Assembly (NCBI RefSeq): GCF_010015445.1
Contig: NC_053119.1
Span: forward strand, 26,354,383 to 26,418,382
Origin: Perca fluviatilis
Taxonomy: Eukaryota > Chordata > Actinopteri > Perciformes > Percidae
Reading direction: 5' to 3'
Length of the DNA stretch: 64,000 nucleotides
The position numbers and the translations under genes were made by a program. The notes under the pieces are model-generated. The model did no database searches. It was not told the origin of the DNA and saw only the letters and a list, made by a program, of their open reading frames with translations. Shown piece after piece: positions 47,301 through 58,005 of the stretch; the stretch's first letter is position 1, and each line of letters begins with the position of its first letter.

Positions 47301-49272
47301 AACGTTAAAATGCTCGTTACATGTAATGCATCAATAATAATTCATTATATGATAACATAACATCAGGAATGGGGACATTTTCTTTTTTTTATGATTTTAT
47401 TTTGTTTTTTTCTAATTTAGGTAAAGATCTGAATGGTTCTTCCACCACTGTTTGTTCTTAGGATTTGTCAACATCTTTCCCCGGTCTGGTTTGTGTGAAT
47501 CATCTTTTTGCTTCCATGCGTGTCCACACCAAGGATCAATCAGTAAAGCCAGCATGGTCTTATTCTGGTTTCTTCAGCAGTTCTGGGGCTTAATAAAAGC
47601 TCAATGCTGTTTTCCAACTTTGTGCTTCTCCAGAGATCCTTATCCTCTTTGCCTGTCACAACATCAATTAGGATCAATTAGAAGCCCTGACAATAGAAGA
47701 TGGCCTTCATCACGAAATTGGCTGAAGCTGGGTCTTCGATCTGTGTTTGCGCTGAAAGATTTGTTTGTGGTGACCAAGAGGGGGCGGAGCCATCGGCCAT
47801 TGTTTTTTTGTGGCATAGTGTTTGTGAGGCTTACGCACAGACGTCTGTCTGAAAGAGGAGAGGAATTTCTTCTGACACTCCATTTCAGCTTATTTTCTAT
47901 CAACACAATGCTCCTCTGCTGGTTGGGTGGTCCTTGTCTTGGCCAGCTGTTCAACACATACATTAGCATTTTAAACAACTTAATAACAGTGATACATACG
48001 TAAGAAGAGCAAAGGAGGACAGGGGAGTAAGTTGGTGTGGTCCGTTCAGCATGTGTGTGTTTCAGGGAGAGAAGGATTCAATGGTTGAGTTCAATTGTCA
48101 TAACAGAGTAACAGGAATCAAGTGGGGCCTGGCCACCCATCTGGACTACAGAGCACTGAGTCTACACACACTCTTTACACATATGTGCACTAGTGCAGTC
48201 AGCGAACCCCTCGCTGGTGGAATCATACTGGCTGGAGGCTGTGCCAAGTCAATAACACAGACTGATCCCTGATGCTGAACTTCCTGGAAGTCCCGGCTGG
48301 TCTCAGCGCTGCATGTACCTGCTCAGCGCTCCAGCTGCCACCTGGCTGCACGGTGGGCTGGATGGGGATCAGTGGGTCTATCGCTGCTCTGCGCCTGCCT
48401 GCAGGTCACTCCGACTTGAAACACGGTTCAGAGAACAGAGGAGAGACCATGGGAACAATGAGCCTCAGAGATTGTTCAGTTAATTTCCTCCAAGCGATGA
48501 GATCTTCTGTACTTTAACACAAGTCTCTTCTCATCACACGGGGACCAGAACCTCGAGGTTAATTGTCTGACTTTCTGATGGAGACAGAGCGTAGCGAGGT
48601 GGTTGTGGTGGCGATGGTGTGTGTATATGTGTATAGGGCTAACCCAATACATGCTAATAAGATATCCCAAAAGGGAGATTCTTTAAGGTCTAATGTTGTG
48701 GTCTACTGTATAACATAAATCTTAGGCCCCACCTTAGCTCTCATTGTCAAACTGACACTAGTGGAGGAGCTGCGAAAATGCTGCCCGGGTTTTAGTGCCC
48801 CTATTGTTTACACACAAACACATTCTCAGACTTGAATGGCCTTTATTTGGTTGACCCTGGTCATTCACATTGAGCATGTTCGTGACTGATGTACAAGGGA
48901 CGTATGAGAGATGAGTGAAGTGCGGTAAAGCAGGAAGCGGTTAGGAAGAGTAGTTAGGAAAATATTTGAGAAGGTGAACTGGTGAGAGACAGATGGGCAA
49001 AGAGAAAAATAGAGTGAGATTTTGGGGATTAGGAGGGAGGGATGGATGGTGTAAGACAACTCGCCGAACTCCTCTCTGGTCTAAATGGGTGTCGACCACT
49101 GGCTCTTTCTTAAAGCGTCTTCTCTTCTGTCTTACATCTCGTTTTACTGCCAGCCCTCAGCTGCACAGTGCTTACGTCAGAGACTCCCACTGTTAGGCAA
49201 CACTTAGCCAACATAATGACAGAACAGCTCACCCAGCCGAAGATAGATCAGCCTTTTCTGGCTCGATTTCAA

Positions 49273-49585
49273 CCGCCGCGGCTGGACTCTTGTGGCCTGG
49301 ATTCACTCGATGGGGCTCGACTTCCCTGGCCTAGGTTTGACCATTAGGGCTTGATTAGAGTGGCCTGGGTTGAGTAGACACTAAGCTTGAAGAGTATGTC
49401 CTCACTGGCTCTGTTTCAACAAAGGGTACTCAACTAGTGCGACCTGGATTTGACTGTCTGGCTGCCACTAATGTGGTCTGGGTTCAGTAGACAGAGCTTG
49501 ACTTGTATGGCCTGAGTTCATCAGATGGAGTCCAACGTTTTTGGCCTGAGCTTGTCAGATGGGGCTCAACTAGTGTGGCCTTGGC
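49273..49585. repeat. Degenerate minisatellite, 34-bp period, about nine units
   Basis: Units begin TGGCCTG and continue GGTTCAGTAGA..GGGCTCGACTAGTG. Starts are near 49293, 49327, 49361, 49397, 49440, 49474, 49508, 49541 and 49577, so spacing is mostly 34 bases. Units are strongly diverged, meaning this is an old array. Confidence 0.8.
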
Positions 49586-49931
49586 GGATACAGGGCCTGG
49601 GTGATTAAGGATGTGTTTGTTTCCCAGGCAGCAAGCAGGCAAGGTGGCGACATTGCTCCTGCACAGCCAAAGACTTGGTGTGGGGGTGAGAGAGCCAAAA
49701 CAAACTACTGTGATTGCCTCCCATATGCCCCCCTGACCTCTGCGTTTCAATTGCCGGGCAAATAGGAAGAAAAAGGGGTGAGGGGAAGAGGTGGTTTAGA
49801 GAAGTGGGGGGAAAGCTGTGGGGGGTATGAGAGGCTGTGGTTGAGGTCTTAGATGATGGGGGTCACTTATGTTCTTCAACAGAGAGGGCTGCTCATGACC
49901 CTGATTAAACTATGTGCCTGAGTGATATATT

Positions 49932-49976
49932 ATCTATCTATCTATCTATCTATCTTGCTGTCTGGCTGTCTGTCTA

Positions 49977-50039
<63 letters not shown>

Positions 50040-50048
50040 TTCTGTCTT
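49932..50048. repeat. (TATC)n(TGTC)n tetranucleotide microsatellite
   Basis: About six TATC units followed by about eighteen TGTC units with a few variants. A short GA run follows at 50086-50102. Confidence 0.97.
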
Positions 50049-50102
50049 ATAGTTTTATGGTTAATGATGAAATTATAATTTTTGAAAGAGAGAGAGAGAG
50101 AG

Positions 50103-51189
50103 ATGGAAAGAAGAACAACAAAGAAAAAAAGGAAAGGAAGGAATAAAGGGGGAAATGTACAGGGAGTGAGAGAAAGGGAGTCTTGTCGTCTGAGAGGTGG
50201 TGTGGTTCGGGTTAGGTTGTGGTTGAAGCCTTGAGAGAACGGGAGGGGAGAGAGGGGGAAGCGCAGGGGGCGAGCAAGGCAGTGCATACCCGCAGCATTC
50301 AAATGGAGCTCCCATTGGGAGGTTTTACGCTTCAAAATGGTTTCCTGTGACGTGGATTGTGTGTTTGATTTGAGCTTTGAGGGGTTTGTGTTATTCTCGG
50401 GAGGGGAGAATCTAGCACGCTCTCATTTCCGCACTACCAACAGCCAGCAGAAAGTTGGCAAGCCGAAACAGGGGGATTGTAAAGACAGATTTTTCTCTCC
50501 CTCCTCGTAAGAACCACATTTTTTTCTGCTTTCACTTTTTTGCCATGCTTTTCTGCTGAGCCTTATCCAGGACTTGCTCTGCATATTGATGGATTGTTCT
50601 TAATAATTGGACCTGCTAAGGCCCGTGTACTTCCATGGTTTTCCCAGGCTGCCTGATTTTCTGTTGATCATAAAATGCGCAAAGAAATATGTTTATGCTC
50701 AGATGTGTGCACACATTTGCACCCTGACACACATGTGCATGCCTGCAAAAACGTACGAGCAAGTTTGCACGTATACAAATACAAATACTGTCAAACACAT
50801 GCCTTTGAACTAATTGCAAACAATGGATGCCAGCTGGGCAGTAGGTGTAGCAGGCAGCACGACTGGGCCCAGGTTGATTGTTTTTTCAACTGGGTTGGAG
50901 GGGAGAGAAAGAGAAGAAATAGCAGACGTGTGAACGAGGAAAAGCACGGAAGAGAGTAGGTAGAAGAGGGGTGAGGGTCACCACAAAGGGAGGGCAGGGG
51001 CATACGCTGAGGCAGCGGGAAGCCACCTCTGAGACCATGACAGCCAGTCATACAAACCATCAGAGAGCTTACTGTTCTGCCAACTACTGTACTTCACAGA
51101 GCCAAGAAAATGACAAAAATCAACACTGGATGTGTTTGTGTTGGGGGAATATCTGTGGAACCCCACTCTCTTTTCTGATCAGCAGTTTT
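50103..51189. other. Intergenic, no gene recognised
   Basis: Purine-rich sequence at 50103-50180 and otherwise nothing supportable. Confidence 0.5.
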
Positions 51190-51214
51190 CTCTCTCTCTC
51201 TCTCTCTCTTTCAC

Positions 51215-51246
<32 letters not shown>

Positions 51247-51247
51247 C
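51190..51247. repeat. (CT)n microsatellite
   Basis: CT runs interrupted by TTTCACTTTTCC. Confidence 0.95.
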
Positions 51248-51691
51248 CTTTTTCCTTTCTTTCTCTCACTATTTCTCCCGTCTTTAGTTTCTAACTGTAA
51301 ATACTGTACTGAATATGCCCCCTGCTCGTGTAAGAGGACAATTATCGTAACAGTGTCTTTACTGTGTGGCGCACATGGAAACGCTAACTACTACAGGCCA
51401 ATTTTCTCCATGGAGTTATGTAAATAGGTTTGCTGGAATGAGTGGGCTTTCCCCAGTATGTGGGGGCATAGCGGGGTCTGAGGGGTTCCACTTCCATCTT
51501 AATCCCCACTCTCGGCATCAGTAACCCCTTTGTCAACCGTGTTAGCGTAAAGCTTGCACTTATTGTAGTTACCCCAACAGTTATGTATCCACATGATAAC
51601 ATGCTGCAGTGCAAGGCCACCAATTACATGCTTGTGGGACTGTAACTGTCTTTAGGTGCCTATTGACACCTGTGCTTTTGTTGGAGGTGTA

Positions 51692-52059
51692 TAGCCTGGT
51701 TGACACCAGACCCTTCTCAGCTGTAACTGAGAGTGGGTCTGGGGAAGGTTCATTCACAGCCCATTTCCAAAGGGGCGTCACCAACGGACGCCGCTCTGGG
51801 CGCAATTGGATAGACCTTCAACCAATCAGACCAATGATCCGGGTGACGTAGCAGCGACAGTGGCTGTCATGTTGAATGTAAACAAAAAGCTGCTCACCAT
51901 CGCGGCGCTATCGTCATTGTGTAAAGCCCGCCTCAACGGTTGTGATTGGTGGCTCAATTTGGAAAAATTTGGAAATGGGCTTGAATGGGCTCTTGGCCAG
52001 ACTGACTTGCAGAGCAAATCTCAAATTTGCCAGAAGTTTGTCAGGGTTTTCCCAGGCTA
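51692..52059. mobile_element. Second TAGCCTGG-ended element, 9-bp TSD
   Basis: A 368-bp unit starts TAGCCTGGTTGACACC and ends TTTTCCCAGGCTA, flanked by exact GGAGGTGTA at 51683-51691 and 52060-52068. It has the same subterminal stem layout as the 7396-7973 copy: CCAGACCCTTCTCAG pairs imperfectly with CTGAGAGTGGGTCTGG. It is non-coding and much shorter than the first copy. Confidence 0.8.
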
Positions 52060-52489
52060 GGAGGTGTAGGTGCATGTATGTCGACCAAAGCATTCGGTTC
52101 AGGGCTTAAAGTTTTATATGTCACAATTACAGTCTATGTCAGGGGTGGCTAACTAGTCAGACACTGAAGTTCAACTCACACAAGCTGCGTGAGGTAGTGT
52201 CGTGTTATTTGATGCACATCAGTTGACGCCCGTAGCACACACCAGATGCATTATACAGCCAGAAGAAGAAGACACGGTATTGTAGTTAGGATGGCCCAGT
52301 CTGGGGAACGTGATGAAATTGGTGTTTTAGGATAGCTGAAGTGTTTCAATGCTGGTGTTTTGTAAGCCAAACAAAGATCTTGCACAGACAAGCTTGCAGG
52401 TGCACACAAACACTCACATGTAGTCTCTCTGGCCTATCTGATTATTAACTTTTGAGCCTAAGGAATGAGGGTGTTTTATGCAGTACAAA

Positions 52490-52545
52490 TTGTAAAGCCC
52501 TCTGAGGTCAATTTTGGGCTATATAAATAAAATTGACTTGACCCC
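52490..52545 (+). mobile_element. 3' end of a non-LTR element (LINE or its SINE)
   Basis: TGTAAAGCCCTCTGAGGTCA followed by GGGCTATATAAATAAAATTG and ACTTGAC is the familiar 3' tail of a fish LINE and its derived SINEs. The body upstream was not recognised, so it is probably a short 5'-truncated copy. Confidence 0.55.
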
Positions 52546-53437
52546 TCTATGCTATTACTGACATATTGCCTTCTTGTTTTACATTCGTTGTCATACATTG
52601 ACAAATGTTTGCCTTGAGTTTTACACATTTACATTTCCAACTTTTTTCCATTGACATACTGACACTATATCAAACTTTGACCCTTCATCAGAGTCATCAA
52701 ACTGTACATTTTGCATATCATTATACCTCCAACATCCCCGATCCCACATTAAGCCTTTGGTGCATATAAGTCTGTTTAGTCTGTCTGGGTTTCCCTACAC
52801 GTTTTCATGTTTACGACTGAGATAAGCCACAATGTTCTTGCGTACATGTTAGATTGCCTCTAACATCTCTTTGTGGCCTCTTGTGGTGGCCAGTGACACA
52901 CAAGAGGAAGTGAGCAGAGATGGTTGTCTAAAAGTGACAGAGACTCGGCGCTCGGGGAAAAACAAAGAAAAAGAACAGTCTCTGGCTGATCTCCCATCCC
53001 GCCCTTTAGCAAATTGGTTGTTGATTGTCCACAGACATCGTTGTTGGTGCTCCCCTGTACCAATAAAGCCCTGCGTAAAGCAGACCAGGGGCCCTCTAGG
53101 TCTTGTTATTGTAACAGGAGTCTGTTTTGGCTGGGACTCCTGTTCTCAGCACGAAAAACAACAATAACAACATCAGCCCACAGCCCTGGGAGCTGGGCCC
53201 GAGTCAGAGGCAGTCCGAGGTAGGGGGGGGGGTGAATGCCCTGTTATTGTTGCATGGTTCCAGTCTGACACTTCAACTGTGGTTCTGAAATGACTGGAAC
53301 TGCTGTTGGCGCCTTACTCAACGCTTAAGTGTACAGTTAGTGTAACACCCCTGGCAATTCTTGCCACTCAAAAAAGCAGTTTAGGATCCATGTGCACTCC
53401 AGCCCAGGCACTGACCCACCTTCCCCTCTCTAGCTCT

Positions 53438-53440
53438 CTC

Positions 53441-53471
<31 letters not shown>

Positions 53472-53472
53472 G
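53438..53472. repeat. (CT)n tract
   Basis: Short CT dinucleotide repeat. Confidence 0.9.
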
Positions 53473-53773
53473 TCATTCTTTCCTGTATACAAAGTGAAGC
53501 TGGCCCTCATCGCAGAGAGAGATTCCTGGGTCTCCTGAAGACAAACAAAAGGGAAGGAATCCATGCAAGTCTCAAAACAAAATATTGAGGGAGTTTACAC
53601 AGAGACCACACAACACCATCACAGTGGTCTAATCTATTTGTAATTAAAAAGTTTGCTGTGCTATGTCCTCATCCAGACAAAAACAGATCCATCTTGCCTT
53701 GGCCTTCTTATGATGAGGGCTGTTTTTTCCCCCCTCTTTCCCCCTTCTGTTCTGAGTTGTTCCTGTAACCTAT

Positions 53774-53794
53774 CTCTGTGTGTGTGTGTGTGTG

Positions 53795-53838
<44 letters not shown>
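53774..53838. repeat. (TG)n microsatellite
   Basis: TG repeat with two CG interruptions. Confidence 0.97.
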
Positions 53839-54138
53839 AAAGATCCCTCTGTTGTAGTGATGACATCTTGAGAAGGCATCCCATGACCACTAAATGACTC
53901 ATAAAAAAGGGACTTTATTGTCTTTATTTATTGTTTGACTTCTCCTTCTGTGTCAGTCAGTTTCAAAGAGGGTCTATTAGCATAGCCATATTGACACATA
54001 GTATTGTTAAAGCAAATACAGTTTTTAAGATGCAAAAAAATAAAGAAATATGTTAACATTCGTGCAAAAGCAACAACTATGTCAACAATGTTTAACAACA
54101 GCAGGAACATAACTGATGGATATCAGATATCAGACATC

Positions 54139-54139
<1 letters not shown>

Positions 54140-54199
<60 letters not shown>
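54140..54199. repeat. (TG)n microsatellite
   Basis: About 58 bases of TG ending in a short G run. Confidence 0.97.
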
Positions 54200-54200
<1 letters not shown>

Positions 54201-54549
54201 GGGGGGTAAGGTGGTCACTCCCTGTCCCTCAAAGTTTGACAGGTAAAGACATGCTCTGCTGCTAGACTGCAGCTCTCTGTGTGCTCTCCCAACAGGATTA
54301 GCATTTTGTTTATGTTGGTTATGTGGTCAAATTCAGGATGTTTGCATTTCAATTTGGGGAAATATTTATTTCAGACTGGGTTGGACTTTTGTCTCAAATT
54401 CAGGTGTGTCTCAATTTGGATACTTCCGTGAGTACACTTACATGTAGTACACTGTGTACACTATGCACTCACTTATGTGTGTACATTTTGACAGAGTTGT
54501 CTCAAATCGTGCACGGCTGTTATGCACTGATCTGAAAAAATGACTCTTT

Positions 54550-55628
54550 GGGCCCTATTTTAACGATCTGAAACGCAAGTATGAAACGCAAAACGCAATT
54601 AGCTTTGTGGGCGGATCTCGGCCGCTGTTGCTATTTTACCGGCGGGATAAATGACTCTTGCGCCCGACGCAAATCTAAAATGGGTTGGTCTGAAGTAGCT
54701 AGGTGTGGTTTGGGCGTAACGTGCAATAAACCAATCAGAGCGTCATCTCACATTCCCTTTAAGAGCAGGGCGCTTGTTCCATGGCGGATTGCTATTATGA
54801 GGCGGATTTGCCTGGCGCGGCAGCGGGAGCTGCCGATGCGCGTGTCGGCAAAGTAATAAATGCCCGTCTTGTCCGGGTGGCGATGTTGCTGCGGCCACTC
54901 GGGCGCATCTCCTCAAGTCTGGAGAGGATTGCTGCAGCCATGGAGCGTGGGCCTCCAAACGCACCACCTGCTCCTGTTGTGCCCCTTCCTCTTCCCCCCA
55001 CTCCATCTCCGTCCACCCGCTCCATCAGGAGCGCATCGCGCATTACTCCCGGATAAGATCCCGCCGTAGTTCAACATCACGTCTCCTTAAGTCCTCTAAT
55101 ATTTCCTCATTTATGTCATCAACACATCCATGATTCATGGAAATGTTGTGTAAAACACAACAAGCCACAAAGAATGCTGCGACTTTTTGAGGACTGTACT
55201 GTAAAATGCCTCCTGATCTATCCAAACACCTGAAGCGCATTTTCAGTAATATTTTCCTTTGTAATTATGTATGGTTTGCAAAAATGGGAACTGCTGCATC
55301 CATTTAGATGAGAGAAGTGTATGCGCGTTGTGCACACCAAGCATGCGCCCCTAAAATAGCATCTGAATAAGGCGCCACTGACTTTAGACCAGGTTTTTCC
55401 TGGTCAGTGGCGGAATTGTTTTCTGAAACTGCAGAATAGCACAAAGTAACGTTTGCGCCGGAACACGCCTCCTCTTTTCGCTGAACCGCCCCCGGGAGCG
55501 CAAATACATTCCCTAATTTACCGACGTGCGTCTGTGGAGGGAAAAGTCCGCTGTGCGTCGGGTGCAAAATAGGAATGATACATGCGTCGGTGTACAAAGG
55601 CAATTGCGCTGAGTGCAAGATAGGGCCC
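54550..55628 (-). mobile_element. Harbinger (PIF/Harbinger) element with transposase remnant
   Basis: The left end is GGGCCCTATTTTAACG and the right end is TGCAAGATAGGGCCC, whose complement GGGCCCTATCTTGCA matches the left. Flanks are TTT and TTC, so the expected 3-bp TSD is imperfect. Length is 1079 bp. The minus strand encodes the C-terminal part of a HARBI1-like transposase at 55043-55240, so this is an internally deleted copy of an autonomous family. It shares termini with the smaller element at 5955-6610. Confidence 0.82.
55043..55240 (-). pseudogene. HARBI1-like Harbinger transposase, C-terminal fragment
   Basis: A 65-codon frame starting MRFRCLDRSGGILQYSPQKV and including FFVACCVLHNISMNHG. 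It matches the C-terminal part of DDE transposases of the HARBI1 type (RFRCLD.SGG.L.Y.PEKV...ACCVLHNI). The last catalytic acidic region and upstream DDE core are absent or too decayed to see. The tail INEEILEDLRRRDVELRRDL is charged and helical. A remnant, not an active enzyme. Confidence 0.8.
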
Positions 55629-55700
55629 TTCTTCTTCTTCTTCTTCTTCTTAATGGGAAATTGCAGCTGGGCGGACCATTACTGCCACCTATTGTCAGGA
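55629..55700. repeat. (TTC)n and possible LINE 3' end
   Basis: About seven TTC triplets, then TGCAGCTGGGCGGACCATTA and CTGCCACCTATTGTC, a motif met at ends of some fish LINEs. Support is weak. Confidence 0.4.
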
Positions 55701-56243
55701 CCAGCTGAGTGAGGGGACTCTTTTCTTTGCTCAGCTCATTGCGCATTGAAGGGCTTTCTGGTGGGAGTGGGGGAGGGGGGTCACTGTTTGTTTGTAAGTC
55801 TTTAAACGAGACTGTCCTCCCCCCAAAAACGCCCCCATAAGTCGTTTGTTCAAGCAGCAATTCTAACTCATGTTTATGTTTTTAGTGGCCATAGTAATTA
55901 TGATGGGAGCAAAGCAGATCTGCTGTCATTTGCTTGGAGGACAGAAGTTGCTCCACGTTTCCCCACTTTTTGCCACAGCTGATAGGCTAAATTATCCAGA
56001 CTTCTTTCAGCGGATTGATTGATAGCTGTCCTCCAGAGTGAACAGAACTGCGTCCATGGCAACGCTCTGCTTTTGCATGGCAACGGTGTGTTATCCTTAG
56101 CAGCGGTCTGTTATCAAGAAAAAACAGACCGCATTCTACATTAGAATTCAACCAAGCCATGTAATAATAGCTAATAGTGTTTCCCCAGCTGGCCCCACAC
56201 GCAAGTTCCCACTCGGTCCATAGACTTTACATTGTGGTTACAT

Positions 56244-56248
<5 letters not shown>

Positions 56249-56304
<56 letters not shown>
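56249..56304. repeat. (AT)n microsatellite
   Basis: About 54 bases of AT. Just upstream is TCCATAGACTTTACATTGTG, a common fish repeat motif. Confidence 0.95.
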
Positions 56305-56306
<2 letters not shown>

Positions 56307-56636
56307 GGAGTATATATCTTGGTCGGGAGTAAGACCCATTCTGACCATAAAGGCAGACTTTTGTCCTGCTTTTGAATGTTTACGTGGAAATAATGCCAAA
56401 GCTAAGCAACAGTAAATAATATTTCCACAGATAAAATAGGTGTTTTACAATATTTTACTTGTGTGTTGAATTTAATATCACAAGGTAACGTTAATCCTTC
56501 TTTTAAGCTAACAAAAAGTTAAGTGACTGTCCTGATACTAAATTAATCTAACAACACTATCTTGTTTTATTATGTTTTATTTATAGTATACGTAAATTAT
56601 CAGTAAGATGCTGAATCTGTATCTGAGTTTTTGTGC

Positions 56637-57075
56637 CTTAAAGTCCAATGTGTAGGAATTTCTCCAATCTAGCGTTGAGATCATATATCGCAATCAACTC
56701 TGTCGCACCACGCAGATCAAAGTACGTATTACAGCTACGGTAGACCTTCATGCTTCAAAAAGCCGGTCTCTTGCTCTTTTCAATATCCTTTTTCTTTTTC
56801 TGGGCGAAGAAGAAGACTCCTGTTCCTGAAATTTGGATTTTGAATACGTGTGGTCCTCCATGTTTCCTTCTTCAAACTTGCCGGGGCTGGTAAGCTACGA
56901 TACCCATTAGCAGCATTAGCAGCACCTGTGAGTTTATCATGTCACAGCGGAAACGCGAAAGGCGGAGCAGTAGGTCCTGTATGTCCCTTACCGGCTAATG
57001 TATTTCAAGATGGCGCATGAATATGGAGCGTCTACCCCAGTTCATGCAATTTTAATGTACCGTAAATATATAACC
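56637..57075. mobile_element. MITE with TTAAAGTCCAATGTGTAGGA left end
   Basis: TTAAAGTCCAATGTGTAGGA at the left end is typical of a widespread teleost MITE with a TTAA-type target. Inside are ATTAGCAGCATTAGCAGCAC and AAGATGGCGCATGAATATGG. The inverted right terminus is not recognisable, so the right border is approximate. Confidence 0.5.
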
Positions 57076-57099
57076 ACTAGGCCGATATACAACTCTGGC

Positions 57100-57935
57100 T
57101 CCAGCGGTATAGTGTGTGTGAAGCAGATTTCCCTGTGGGTTATGTTATGGATTCATTACAGTTAGTACATTTGCAAAGAAATTAACCTTCCCCTTTTATT
57201 TGGCTCAGCTTTATGTACTCTGTGGTTACCTCCAAAGGCAGAGAGAAGAGATGGAGAGAAAGAAAATAGAAAAATAGAAAGATGGAGCGATAGATGGAGA
57301 GAGCCTGAGGGCAGAGGCAGGCTCAGGTGACTCAGCTTTCCCCCTGAAAGCAAATTGAGGAGAGCTGTGGGTTCAAGCCCCCCCCAAAGTTTTACTAGAA
57401 CACAGGCTTTTTAACAGGAGGGAAAAACAATGTTATAGTCGCTTCCTGCACCACTGAGTGTTCCCCACTAGTAAATATAACAGGGATTGGGTCATAATGT
57501 TATGGTCTGGCATCAGGTGAATGCTGTGCCTTCCCTCCAGCCCCCTCAGCACCCCACCCTTCTCTTCTGCTCTTTTCCATGTGGAGGAATAGACTCCAGT
57601 GTTAAAGAAATATCAGTCATCAGCGTTGTTATTGCGCACTCACTTGCTCCATCTGCAACACTGGTGCTCAAACACACTCTTTATGTGAGTGGACACAGTG
57701 GCTGCTCTCTCTTTCTGTCGCTCTCTCTCTCTCTGTCTCTCTGTTTCCTTTAGTGCCCTAAATGCTGCTTATTATTTCCCAACAAGGCGGACTGGAGGAA
57801 ACTTGATGTAAAGAAACCATTTTACTGTCTTACTGTCAGGAGTGTGTGCACGTTTGAGTGTGTTGTGTGTTTGAGGAGACGTCTTTATTATCGGTCGTTA
57901 ATGCATGAGTATGTACTTTTCCATAAGTTCAGGTG
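57100..57935. other. Intergenic, no gene recognised
   Basis: Purine-rich (57236-57310) and CT-rich (about 57703-57745) tracts only. Confidence 0.5.
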
Positions 57936-57936
57936 A

Positions 57937-57938
<2 letters not shown>

Positions 57939-58002
<64 letters not shown>
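57939..58002. repeat. (GT)n microsatellite
   Basis: About 62 bases of GT. Confidence 0.97.

Positions 58003-58005
<3 letters not shown>

Noticed and set aside
47452..48003. 183-codon frame on + strand as a host exon
   Set aside because: No conserved motif, no convincing splice pattern, and codon content like the surrounding non-coding sequence.
54743..55056. Ala/Pro-rich frames inside the Harbinger element as a separate protein
   Set aside because: They overlap on both strands in a GC-rich stretch of the element. Only the HARBI1-like C terminus has recognisable family motifs.
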